From the NCBI GenBank assembly GCA_018907035.1, contig JACCIC010000178.1, positions 868,001 to 932,000 on the forward strand: a stretch of DNA of 64,000 nucleotides, in the 5' to 3' direction. Of this stretch, positions 46,402 through 57,139 are shown in pieces (within the stretch, counting starts at the first letter, position 1; each line of letters opens with the position of its first letter). The translations under genes and the position numbers were made by a program. Source of the stretch: Sycobia sp. Sy_11 (lineage: Eukaryota > Arthropoda > Insecta > Hymenoptera > Epichrysomallidae). The notes under the pieces are model-generated. The model did not search any database and was not told the DNA's origin. It was given only the letters and a program-made list of their open reading frames with translations.

Positions 46402-47015
46402 GGGGCATCTCTAGTCTTTTTGCATAAATTTTCAAGATTTTTTTCTTACAGTAAATTTTATTATCACACTACAATTTTTTTTATATTAAAAAAATACATA
46501 TTCAAGTCTGCAAAAACAAATTTTTTTTTTCATTTTTCATCCATAATGGCCCAAATATGGCTGCCACAACGAAGCTTGCTTTTTTTTGGCTGACATTATA
46601 TCTTGACACAGGAAGCTCTAAAATGAAAAATTCAAAAAGCATATTAAAATATAAGAAAGTGGCTTTTCTAATTTTAGGCTTATTTTTTGAGGTTATGTTG
46701 TTTAAAAAAGTGCTCAAATGTAGTCGAATATGCATAATTCTAGTATGGGCTATAGCCACTTTCTTATACTTTAATATGCTTTTTGAATTTTTCATTTCAT
46801 AGCTTCCTGTATCAAGATATGATGTCAGCCAAAAAAAAGCAAACTTCGTTGTGGTAGCCATATTTGGGCCATATTGGATGAAAAATGAAAAAAAAATTAT
46901 TTTTTTGCAGACTTCAATATGTATTTTTTTAATATAAAAAATTGCAGTGTGATAATAAAGTTTACTGCAAGAAAAAAATCTTGAAAATTTATGCAAAAAG
47001 ACTAGAGATGTCCCC
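46402..47015. mobile_element. Foldback element with TTAA target duplication (piggyBac-like MITE)
   Basis: 614 bp, nearly all of it one long inverted repeat: arms of about 290 bp with a short centre near 46690-46730. Ends GGGGCATCTCTAGTC and GACTAGAGATGTCCCC, flanked by TTAA on both sides (46398-46401, 47016-47019). TTAA duplication and short G-rich ends are piggyBac-superfamily traits. No transposase; open frames inside are mirror images of each other and not coding. Confidence 0.8.
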
Positions 47016-47019
47016 TTAA

Positions 47020-47808
47020 CTGACTTAGTGAAACCTTATTTTTTATTAAAAAAAACATCATTAATTTTCTAAAAAGGATTTATTTCAATTGTCTAAATCA
47101 AATTCATTTTCTCAAATACACTAAATTTCATTTCATAAGCATATTATTAATTTTCATATCTGGTTTGTGAAAAAAAAAATGTTTAAAACATTTCTCGCTA
47201 GGAGTAGGAGTATTAAGAAAGACAGTTTTGGCTTGACTGCTCGATAATAGATAGACCTATCGTTCGTTAGTATTTTGTTTTATTATGTAAAAATTTTATA
47301 ATTGATCGTAAAATTTGGATCTTTGTTATTGTTCTTTTCTTGAGATTACCGTACGACTAGCGAATCAAATAATCTTTGGTCGTATAATTTACCAAACATC
47401 GTATTCATTAAAAAAATACGACTTATGTAAGTGAAGATTCTTCGCAACTACAAGACAGCATTGACGAATTTTGGGCCCGCAACATATAAATACAATTCTC
47501 ATTTAGACATCAGTCTTTATCTTTATGTTACGATCGATTGTTTTCGTTTCTTTAGAGTCTGTAGATGCCAGCCAGCTAGTTATTATACAAATAACTAGCT
47601 ACAGTGTATAAAAAGAACCGCAATTCTTTCGTTTAAATTAAATAAAAATAATGGTTGCGTAAGTATATATTACCTGTGTGCGCCAACGTTGGTTTGAGCA
47701 CACGCACTCAAGCTTCAATAATACTATTTTGCTTGTGTGCATCAATGCTACTATATAGTACGTTCTTCATCAAGCAAACCGAAGTGGAGCGCCGTAATTT
47801 AAATCTCA

Positions 47809-47862
<54 letters not shown>

Positions 47863-47911
47863 CGTCTAACGGGTGTGACAATTATTTTAATAAATATTTC
47901 ATGATAAATTA
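47020..47911. other. AT-rich spacer with (TA)n at 47814-47861
   Basis: No recognisable gene. Confidence 0.5.
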
Positions 47912-47913
47912 TT

Positions 47914-49202
47914 AGGAGTGTGAATAAGTCTTTCCCGTTTTTTGTAAGAGATGGCGCCAACAATACTGTGCGAGTATTCAATGGTTACATATGTCATAAT
48001 CAAAGCTTATTCATATGTCAACAATTCTATACTAACACATTAATTAAAATTTTTTCGCATCATAAATTTTTGATATCGTGAAAATGTCGACATTTGAGCC
48101 GAGTCGACGTCATTTGCGGGAAGTTTCAGTTTATTGGTTCAATTTGAAGAAATCTGCTGCCGAGACGCATCGATTGCTTCAGGAGGCTTATGCAGAAGGT
48201 TGTGTCGATGATTCAAGTGTTCGCGGATGGTTTCGACGCTTCAAAAGCGGTGATTTCGACGTGGAAGACAAGGAGCGTTCCGGGCGGCCGCAAATCTTTG
48301 AAGATCGAGAATTGGCGACTTTGCTTGATGAAGATTCTTGTCAAACGCAAGAAGAACTTGCTGAAGCATTGGGAGCTGACCGAACAACCATTTCCAAGCG
48401 TTTGAAAGCCATGGGAATGATCCAGAAGCAAGGAAATTGGGTGCCGTACGAACTGAAGCTGAGAGACGTCGAACGGCGTTTTTTCACTTGCGAACAGCTG
48501 CTTCAGCGACATAAAAGAAAGGATTTTCTGCATCGTATCGTGACTGGCGATGAAAAGTGGATACGTTACGATAATCCGAAGCGAAGAAAATCATGGGGAC
48601 TACCCGGCCATGCATCATCATCGACGGCCAAGCCAAATATTCATGGCGCCAAGCTCATGCTCTGTATATGGTGGGACCAGCTAGGTGTGGTTCACTATGA
48701 GCTTCTGAAACCGAATGAAAGGATCACAGGCGAGGTCTATCGACGACAATTGATGCGTTTGAGCCGCGCACTGCGAGAAAAACGGCCACAATACTCCGAC
48801 AGGCACGACAAAGTTATTTTGCAACATGACAATGCTCGCCCACATGTTGCACCGCCGGTGAAAACATACTTAGAAACGCTCAAATGGGAAGTCCTACCCC
48901 ACCCGCCGTATAGTCCAGACGTTGCTCCGTCTGATTACCATCTCTTCAGATCGATGACGCATGGCCTGGCTGACCAGCACTTCCATTCCTACGAGGAAGC
49001 CAAAAAATGGGTGGATGACTGGATAGAGGCCAAACCGGTCGAATTTTTTCGCAACGGGATTCGTATGATGCCAGAAAGATGGGAAAAAGTTGTAGCTAGC
49101 GATGGCCAATACTTTCAATAATTCATTTGTAACCATTTTTTCACAATAAAGGCTCAAAATTTGAAAAAAAAAAACGGGAAAGACTTATTCAAATACCTGA
49201 TA
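47914..49202 (+). mobile_element. mariner, intact copy 1
   Basis: Terminal repeats: left GGAGTGTGAATAAGTCTTTC, right (reverse complement) CAGGTATTTGAATAAGTCTT, flanked by TA. Encodes a full transposase. By sequence logic the most complete transposon in the window. Its 3' flank is duplicated in inverted form next to copy 3. Confidence 0.92.
48084..49121 (+). CDS. mariner transposase, intact DD34D
   Basis: 345 codons from ATG 48084 (an in-frame GTG two codons earlier is not needed). Residues 1-110: two helix-turn-helix motifs with the linker ERSGRPQIFED; WVPYEL at 119-124; catalytic Asp156 (TGDEKW), Asp249 (LQHDNARPH) and Asp284 (YSPDVAPSDY), with exactly 34 residues between the last two. Length and motifs equal those of active mariner transposases, closest in style to the mauritiana group. 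Acts in the nucleus by cut-and-paste at TA. No stop or frameshift. Eight or so residues differ from copy 2. Confidence 0.95.
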   Translation: MSTFEPSRRHLREVSVYWFNLKKSAAETHRLLQEAYAEGCVDDSSVRGWFRRFKSGDFDVEDKERSGRPQIFEDRELATLLDEDSCQTQEELAEALGADRTTISKRLKAMGMIQKQGNWVPYELKLRDVERRFFTCEQLLQRHKRKDFLHRIVTGDEKWIRYDNPKRRKSWGLPGHASSSTAKPNIHGAKLMLCIWWDQLGVVHYELLKPNERITGEVYRRQLMRLSRALREKRPQYSDRHDKVILQHDNARPHVAPPVKTYLETLKWEVLPHPPYSPDVAPSDYHLFRSMTHGLADQHFHSYEEAKKWVDDWIEAKPVEFFRNGIRMMPERWEKVVASDGQYFQ

Positions 49203-49801
49203 ATATATAAATTTATAAATATTATATTTTTCTACTACACTTCGGATCATAATACATTAGATAGCGGGTGCACATGTTGAATAAATAAATATTAATTAAA
49301 CATATTATAAATTGAAATTTAAATAGTTCAAATGAATATATACTTATTAATTTTATAACTATAGAAATTTTTTTTGTTAATTAACGTCACTCTATTTATG
49401 CTTCGAAATATCGGTGCTAATTATCGACGGAGATCTACGATATTTTTGTATAAAAGCACATGTAAATTATTACAGCGGTGCTTGTGTCAATCAGCCGAGA
49501 CCGGGGCTTGAAATCTGATCACCAAGTTACTAGTCCTTTGCTCTAGTGATCGAGCCATCGTAGGCCTCTCTATAAAAATTTACCTATTAAATAATAATAA
49601 ATACCTTAATAATGTTTTCATCTCCAAAAATAAAAAAGTAATTGGTTTTAAATATTCAGAGCGATTTTAGGACTTTGCCGACTCCGCGGTATTCTAAGTA
49701 AAAAAAAGTTTTCTTTTTATTTAATTTAATATTAAATTATTAAATTTAATTAAATTTAATTAAATTAACTTTTCTTGATTAAATACCACAAGTAAAATTG
49801 A
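49203..49801 (+). repeat. Inverted duplication, arm 1 (mariner flank)
   Basis: Near-identical to the reverse complement of 60943-61529, starting exactly at the mariner 3' end and running to AAGTAAAATT. Contains a tRNA-like SINE. Confidence 0.92.
49490..49570 (-). repeat. tRNA-derived SINE head (copy in arm 1)
   Basis: Minus strand gives GATGGCTCGATCACTAGAGC (A-box region) and TTCAAGCCCC (B-box region) at tRNA-like spacing. Same sequence as 61166-61240. Not predicted to be a working tRNA because arms do not pair fully. Confidence 0.55.
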
Positions 49802-49926
49802 GGGACGAATGGTAACAATAATATCTTATCAAAATAATAGAATACAAGGACGGATATGAAAAGGTAAAAATATAAAATTTATAATGGTTATACATTTATT
49901 TATAAATTCATAAAAATTTATTAGTT

Positions 49927-50005
49927 TCTTCCGGCTAAGGTGAATCGAACCTTGGTAACGGTAATTACTTCAGATAAACCTATCCCCCACACTGTAACAG
50001 AACTC
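49927..50005 (-). repeat. Possible second tRNA-derived SINE
   Basis: Minus strand has GGTTCGATTCACC, a good B box, about 50 nt after TACAGTGTGGGGGATAGG, a weak A box. Different from the SINE at 49490. Confidence 0.45.
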
Positions 50006-50799
50006 GGTATATTAGAGGAAATACACCATATCTGGTGCTTTGTTCACCTGGCATCTTGTTACTATATATATATATATAATACATAAGAAAAATACATTAA
50101 TATTATTACTCTTTAGTGCAATATAATGTATAGTATACATTTAAATAGTTGAAGATTACGATAATGACGGCCTAATAACTTAAGATATTGAAGTTCCATT
50201 TCATATTTTGTTTGAATTCTTTATAGCTAATAGATATTTTTCAAATGAAGAATCGAATTTCTTCAAGTAAATTTTATTTTTCATACATCAATAAAATATA
50301 TATTGTATTTAAATAAACTTTTTAGTATATTAAATATATAAATTATTATTTTGAATAGTTGCTTAACTAATGGTATATGAATAAACCATTTGTATAATTA
50401 ATAAAAAAGCATATATTTAAATGTACAAAAATTTAAATTAAAAAAAAATCCCCGGAGAAACTAAATGTAAATCGATCAGTTTATTAATTAATTCAAAATT
50501 ATAAAAATAAATAAGATATTTGAATCAATTATTAATCTTATTCTGTTTAAGAATATGTCCTAAAAAATTCTGTATTTTTTACTATTTACATCTTCTCAGA
50601 AACAGAATGTGACTCAAGTTTATAATTCAATAACTTCTATTTTTCAAATATTTACAACTAAAACTGCAGATTTGATAATCTAATTGCAATAACTATATAT
50701 TATATATTTATGAATACATATTTTTCTATATTTAACAAAAATAATTATATTGCAACATAATCGCTTAGATAAAATTATGTTAATATTGACATAATTTTA

Positions 50800-50855
<56 letters not shown>

Positions 50856-51117
50856 TCATATACATAATTATCATAATGACCATTGTCAGTAATTAGAAAA
50901 ATCTGCTAATTGTAGACTACAAACTTTTTCCAAAAATTAATTTATTTCTTTTCACATTTTTGGAGCATGCTATAGGTATAATCATATTTGACCTATAAGT
51001 ATCTTATATAAAGAAGAAAGCGAAATAGAGCGAGAAAAAGAGAGCGAGAGAGAAAGAGAGAGACAGAGAAAGAGAGAGAGAGAGAAAGAAAGAGAGAGAA
51101 AGAGAGAGAGGGGGGGA

Positions 51118-51169
<52 letters not shown>

Positions 51170-51359
51170 AAACTTGAGAAAAACCCATGGGGACTAACAG
51201 GGTTTACACAATACTAATGAGAGTTGCCTACAACATGTGGACGCGTTTGCCTAATATCTCACGTTTTTTCTCTCACTCTCTGACCTGTCCATCCGTACAC
51301 ATGAACACATTGTATCTGTACGAGTCCTAGCGTAACAGTCCATCTAAATAAATAAATAA

Positions 51360-51405
<46 letters not shown>

Positions 51406-51650
51406 ATAAACACTAGCATATTCCATTCCGGCTTCGTCTGAGATAAAAATTTAACCGATTTCTTAATCAGTTCAATAATATCTAAGGAAAGAGAATTCTA
51501 TGTAGAAAAATCTATATTACTATAAATAATTTACTGTAAGTTATCTATCCTTACTTCTATATTAAAAGTAGTTTCAAAGCGGCGTCCACTCCAAAATCGT
51601 GATATCTTGCAGACCATTTTATACAATATATATCCATATTATATATTTTC
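50006..51650. other. AT-rich stretch with microsatellites
   Basis: No gene. (TA)n at 50061-50078, 50809-50848 and 51363-51402; long (GA)n at 51010-51165. Confidence 0.6.
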
Positions 51651-51651
51651 T

Positions 51652-51790
51652 ACGGTGAAAATTGTACTCTCGAGTTCGGGCCGTAGAAAAAGATTATCTC
51701 GAGATAACTTCTGCGGAGAGTATTATGTTCACACGATAGAATATGTCTCGCACGACTGCTATAGAGAATTTTAATAAATACCTATCCAGG
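51652..51790 (+). repeat. Dispersed repeat, family X copy 2
   Basis: Pairs with 14030-14190, same strand. Confidence 0.6.
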
Positions 51791-51865
51791 TATCCAGGGA
51801 CGTCTTCTACTGAGATTTTTGGTGTTTTAATAATAGATTAGAATCTCTTTATAGAAGTCATCTTG

Positions 51866-52145
51866 TCATACCTAGCGTCCGAACGCGAAACTCCCCGTAT
51901 AAAATATCCCGATGCACCTGGACATCGTTCCCTACGGTCCCAATATGAATCTTCCCATAGAAGTCGTCCCGAGGAAGCTAGACATCGTTTCCTACCAACT
52001 AAACAGAATACTCTCCCTTGCAGTCATTCGGAAAAATCTGTACATCGCATTCTACCATCCAAACATAAAACTCCCAATATAAATCGTTCTGAGGCACCGG
52101 GATATCGTATTCCACCGCCCGTACACGAAAATACAATATTTCACC
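51866..52145 (+). repeat. 60-bp minisatellite, open in one frame
   Basis: About 4.5 diverged units of 60 bp, each starting near CATCGTTYCCTACC. All remain open in one frame, giving 20-residue units of the type HR-[FIL]-LP-(x)14. No start-site context or homologue points to a real protein. Confidence 0.6.
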
Positions 52146-52160
52146 TTAGGAACTGTATTT

Positions 52161-52165
<5 letters not shown>

Positions 52166-52208
<43 letters not shown>
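52166..52208. repeat. Microsatellite (TA)n
   Basis: TA run. Confidence 0.95.
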
Positions 52209-52212
<4 letters not shown>

Positions 52213-52430
52213 GACGAGTGTCACAAGGCGCCCGCGCCGACCGAACGAAGACGACACACGCGCCATCCCACGAGAGGAATCTCAAGGCGCTCGCGTACGC
52301 CGTTGCGCCTTGTGTTTATGCTCGGCACTATCTCCCGTCCCCTTACCTCACCGCTCCACGAACCAAGCGCAGCCGCCTGCGGAGTGGCAGTGAGGTTATG
52401 CGCCTTGAAGAATCGCGTAAATGAACTGCA
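52209..52430 (+). repeat. GC-rich repeat block, family Y copy 2
   Basis: Starts TGTGACGAGTGTCACA (short inverted repeat, LTR-like start) and is far more GC-rich than its flanks. Related to 13690-13790. Could be an LTR fragment. Confidence 0.35.
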
Positions 52431-54490
52431 CTACAATACTAAGTTACTAATACGTTTGCGATACAAACAGTGAATCTAAAATAATTGTGACAAAATAATA
52501 ATTAAAAATTAGTGAATCTAACACAGTATCAATAAATAATAATAAAAAAATACTGCTAATACAGAGAATGAATCTGGAAAAGATTCATCCGGAGAACTAA
52601 GTGATTTAGATAATATCATAATTACAAATACTGACTTAGTAGAAAGAAGAATGCATAATAGTGAAATTATTATAATTAAATATACTAAATTTGGTGAAGA
52701 GGTTATAAATAAGTTTGAAACGTTAGATCAAATAATAAATCTCAAATAATAGTAAATAAAAAAAATACTAAACCTAGTGCAGATAAAACAATAAATCCAG
52801 AAAGGTGAGTTCAAATAATAATAAAATACTATAATTGAGAAGAATCGATCTAAAACATTAGCAATCAGTAACAGAAACAGTTTGTAAATAAAATAATGAA
52901 ATTCAAAAAGAAGCTACGAATAGTTTTGAAAATATTACAAAGAACAAGAGTGACTGTCAAGAGATAAACAAACCTACGGAAAATTTTTTGTGTATCTGAA
53001 TGTGCAACTGTGAATAATTTTGGAAAATATGATGAACAGAAAGAATAAAATAATAGAAAAAAAAATAATAATGCTAATGCTAAGGATAAAGATAGAGGAG
53101 TTAGTTCCTACGTCAATCAGTATTAGTTGAATGTTTAACAATTGTAATGGCATGTAAAATGTTTCAAGAGCTTTATAATAAGAAGGAAAAATCTGAGAAC
53201 ACTAAAGTGAAGGATTGTAAAGTCTCATTTATGAACTATAAATTCTGAAATAATCATTAGACTGGTGAAGTATATACATTTAGAAATTTATCTAATTTGT
53301 TCAAATTAATTTTCTCTATTTAGGTAACAAACAATAACGTAATTTGACAGTGCATATGCTATGAAGCCAATGTTTGATAGTTATATGACAGATCATTAAA
53401 AATTTAATCTCGTAATTTAATCTATGTAAAAGATAAGATGCAGAACTTGCAACATGATGCTATTTTTCTTTTTTTCTATTATACTTTCATAAGCTTATTC
53501 GAGAGACAGGGTTATAAATTGATTATTAAATTATATTAATGTATATCATATTTAAAGGTACTTATCATTGTCATAGCGAGGCGTATGAAACTATAAATTA
53601 GTTATATTGATTTTTGTAAAAATACACTTACTTTTTTTATAATTTTAATTTTTCTATTATTTCTTCGATAATCATGCGCTATTGTACAAAGGCTTAAAAA
53701 AATTTAATCTTATGTTAATTAATCTTATCACTAGACATTAAGTTGTAGGTTATATATTGTAACTGCGTGCCTCTTACTTTAAAACTGCCATGACAGGTCG
53801 TTTCTAAAAATTTAAATAATGTCTAAACAAAAAAAACAACTAATGATAATTACAAATACATACAATTAAAATGTCGGTAAAGTTTGTGTTCAATTCGATT
53901 ATTAGTTTAGGAATTAGAAGTAATTTGAAATTGTACGTTCATCGAAATTCTTGATCTGTCTGTAAGCTGCAATATGATTAATCTGTGTATTATAATTCTA
54001 ACATAGTGCGGAAGATCAAAATAATAAAAATTTTTTTTTTGGTTGAATGTTAAAATTTATAACCATAAATATCCAAGAGCAATCATAATTTTAATGATTT
54101 ATATAAACTTTAATGTGTTGTTATAGACTTGCTATGAAATGTAGCTTATAAAAAAATGTGTTATGTTAAATTTAAGAGATTTGATATTTTCCCGTTCTAA
54201 TAAATTATTATCCTCTCAGAAATTGTAACGTGATCAACAACAAAAATTTTTTTTTGAGAAAAAGGAAAGAATGTTTTTTTTTTAAGTAAATTAACTCTTC
54301 AATGTATGATATAAATATGATAAAGGTATAGGAATTATATATAGTGACTGTCGTACTATGTATTAAAGTTTTTTTATTATTGGAGCCAAGTGCCGAGGGC
54401 GCAATAAAATTAATAATTTCTAATTTATTTTTTTTTGTAAGAGCAGCGATTCATTGTTGCGGTTGGTTATTAAACCATTAAGAAAAAATA
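52431..54490. other. AT-rich stretch
   Basis: No recognised gene. A stretch at 52552-52748 is open for about 65 codons (acidic, Asn-rich) and might be a relic gag, but lacks a motif. Confidence 0.4.
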
Positions 54491-54499
54491 AAATTCATT

Positions 54500-54640
54500 G
54501 TATATGTGTATGTGTATGTGTAATATATATATGTATATATATATATATATATGTGTGTGTGTAGTGTGTGTATGTATGTATGTATGTATGTATGTATGTA
54601 TGTATGTATGTATGTATGTACGTATGTATATATGTCTGTA
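54500..54640. repeat. Microsatellite (TATG)n/(TA)n/(TG)n
   Basis: Compound run; the GTAT tetranucleotide part is at 54570-54630. Confidence 0.95.
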
Positions 54641-55408
54641 TATTTATTTTTTTTTGTGTACATATGATGCGTGCGCATAAGTGTGCGCATGCGTATCGTA
54701 TATCTAAAAAAAAGGTAAATAAGACATGATGGGCCCACACGGGCGCTACAATTTTTAGTCCGACTCATTACGGTAGAAATTCGTGGATAAAACTGAAACA
54801 ATCTAACGCTCTAGTGCCGTTCCAGCACGTGTTGGCCAGCTACATAAAGAGATTCTTTCTCCCATAATGCTCAATCAAAACTCGGAATATCCTAGTCTAT
54901 CTAGGATGATAAAAATGTCCAAATTCTCAAGTGGTCGAGTATGGTTGTAATATATCATGCTTGTTTGGACGAACGCTGTAGACAAAAAAAAGAGAATAAT
55001 GTGAGGGAAATCAAAAAAGGACATTACTATGTTATTTGCACCATCGGGTTAAAGATTGTCCGATGTCCAATTTCTCGGTGTGCAGCGGCGTGAAATTTGT
55101 AAGGGTGTTCAGAGGCATTGTAGATGACGAATGATTTATATTTATGTATGAGAATGACGGTTCGCAAAGGCCTGCAAGCCGTTTAAAATGCAGAATTTTC
55201 ATGCACCCCTGCCCCTCCCACTCTGTGCCACCGCGATGCACGTGCTCTATCGGATCGAGATCGCAGCATTCGTTCGAGAAAGGTCTCACTGGTGTCCGAG
55301 GCTATAGCGTCTCTGAAGGGATGGTCAGGACTTTTCTTGAGGCGTTCCGACCCGCCTATGTACTGAGGTCACCCTATGGCTGAAGGGAATAGCACCCTGT
55401 CAGCACGA
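54641..55408. other. Unassigned stretch before the BEL LTR
   Basis: Moderately GC-rich from 55030; short open frames on both strands (for example 55144-55383) without known domains. Could be part of an older repeat. Confidence 0.35.
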
Positions 55409-55707
55409 TGTTCGGCAGGCGATCGCTCATACTGCTAATGTTTAGGTAGAGGGACTGCCCGCTTTCCCCCGGCCTATTGTGTACTCCTAATGGGAAAAAA
55501 AGGGACGAGCAGGTCAGCGGCGGCCAGTGTCATTTTTGTTTGGGACGCCTGAGCAGAAAGACCGCGTAACCAACACCGGTATCGATAATATTGGTTATTT
55601 TAAATTAACTTTGTAATCTTTGCGTTTTTTATCTAATGTATTTTTTGTGTAATTTAAATTAATAAAGCTTGTAAAAAAAACTCCGCTTACATGCCTTATC
55701 CCGAACA
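55409..55707 (+). repeat. BEL/Pao 5' LTR
   Basis: 299 bp beginning TGTTCGG and ending CCGAACA (7-bp inverted ends, TG...CA). An AATAAAG signal lies at 55661-55667 close to the end. Confidence 0.75.
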
Positions 55708-55727
55708 TTGATGCCCCGGGTGAGGAG
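55708..55727 (+). promoter_or_regulatory. Primer-binding-site-like sequence
   Basis: TTGATGCCCCGGGTGAGGAG directly follows the LTR; similar to TGGTGCCCC-type tRNA-primer sites, with a base change near the start. Which tRNA is not determined. Confidence 0.45.
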
Positions 55728-55849
55728 TAAATTTGAATAATATAAGCAGAAGTGAATTAGTGTGAGAAGTGTAAGCAAAAGGTGAAGAAAAAAAAAGTGT
55801 TGCTCGTGTTTATTATTTAAAGTGCTGATTATTGAAGTGCTTTATTATT

Positions 55850-57115
55850 AGGAGTGTGAATAAGAGATGGCGCCACCAATACTGTGCGAGTATTCAATGG
55901 TTACATATGTCATAATCAAAGCTTATTCATATGTCAACAATTCCATACTAACACATTAGTTAAAATTTTTTCGCATCATAAATTTTTGATATCGTGAAAA
56001 TGTCGAAATTTGAACCGAGTCGACGTCATTTGCGGGAAGTTTCACTTTATTGGTTCAATTTGAAGAAATCTGCTGCCGAGACGCATCGATTGCTTCAGGA
56101 GGTTTATGGAGAAGGTTGTGTCGATGATTCAAGTGTTCGCGGATGGTTTCGACGCTTCAAAAGCGGTGATTTCGACGTGGAAGACAAGGAGCGTTCCGGG
56201 CGGCCGCAAATCTTTGAAGATCGAGAATTGGCGACTTTGCTTGATGAAGATTCTTGTCAAACGCAAGAAGAACTTGCTGAAGCATTGGAAGTTGACCGAA
56301 CAACCATTTCCAAGCGTTTGAAAGCCATGGGAATGATCCAGAAGCAAGGAAATTGGGTGCCGTACGAACTGAAGCTGAGAGACGTCGAACGGCGTTTTTT
56401 CACTTGCGAACAGCTGCTTCAGCGACATAAAAGAAAGGATTTTCTGCATCGTATCGTGACTGGCGATGAAAAGTGGATACGTTACGATAATCCGAAGCGA
56501 AGAAAATCATGGGGACTACCCGGCCATGCATCATCATCGACGGCCAAGCCAAATATTCATGGCGCCAAGCTCATGCTCTGTATATGGTGGGACCAGCTAG
56601 GTGTGGTTTACTATGAGCTTCTGAAACCGAATGAAAGGATCACAGGCGAGGTCTATCGACGACAATTGATGCGTTTGAGCCGCGCACTGCGAGAAAAACG
56701 GCCACAATACTCCGACAGGCACGACAAAGTTATTTTGCAACATGACAATGCTCGCCCACATGTTGCACCGCCGGTGAAAACATACTTAGAAACGCTCAAA
56801 TGGGAAGTCCTACCCCACCCGCCGTATAGTCCAGACGTTGCTCCGTCTGATTACCATCTCTTCAGATCGATGACGCATGGCCTGGCTGACCAGCACTTCC
56901 ATTCCTACGAGGAAGCCAAAAAATGGGTGGATGACTGGATAGAGGCCAAACCGGTCGAATTTTTTCGCAACGGGATTCGTATGTTGCCAGAAAGATGGGA
57001 AAAAGTTGTAGCTAGCGATGGCCAATACTTTCAATAATTCATTTGTAACCATTTTTTCACAATAAATGCTCAAAATTTGAAAAAAAAACGGGAAAGACTT
57101 ATTCACATACCTGAT
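55850..57115 (+). mobile_element. mariner, copy 2 (5' terminal repeat damaged)
   Basis: Same family as copy 1. The left repeat lacks about 20 bases: TGTGAATAAG is followed at once by AGATGGCGCC, where copies 1 and 3 have a TCTTTCCCG-containing segment between. The loss is bounded by AAG repeats. Right repeat is intact. Inserted between the BEL primer site and gag. Confidence 0.92.
56000..57037 (+). CDS. mariner transposase, intact DD34D (copy 2)
   Basis: 345 codons, no stop or frameshift, same catalytic Asp residues as copy 1 (156, 249, 284). Differs at a handful of sites (for example Leu for Val in SLYWF, Glu-Val for Gly-Ala at 97-98, Tyr for His in VVYYE, Leu for Met in RMLPE). Could supply transposase in trans even if its own 5' end is a poor substrate. 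Confidence 0.94.
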   Translation: MSKFEPSRRHLREVSLYWFNLKKSAAETHRLLQEVYGEGCVDDSSVRGWFRRFKSGDFDVEDKERSGRPQIFEDRELATLLDEDSCQTQEELAEALEVDRTTISKRLKAMGMIQKQGNWVPYELKLRDVERRFFTCEQLLQRHKRKDFLHRIVTGDEKWIRYDNPKRRKSWGLPGHASSSTAKPNIHGAKLMLCIWWDQLGVVYYELLKPNERITGEVYRRQLMRLSRALREKRPQYSDRHDKVILQHDNARPHVAPPVKTYLETLKWEVLPHPPYSPDVAPSDYHLFRSMTHGLADQHFHSYEEAKKWVDDWIEAKPVEFFRNGIRMLPERWEKVVASDGQYFQ

Positions 57116-57139
57116 AATAAAGTGATTATTGTGGATATC

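Noticed and set aside
46502..46996. Long minus-strand open frame (164 codons) and its plus-strand mirror
   Set aside because: They are mirror translations of the foldback element's arms; no protein motif.
54478..54801. Open frames of 80-107 codons on both strands
   Set aside because: Translated tetranucleotide and TA microsatellite.
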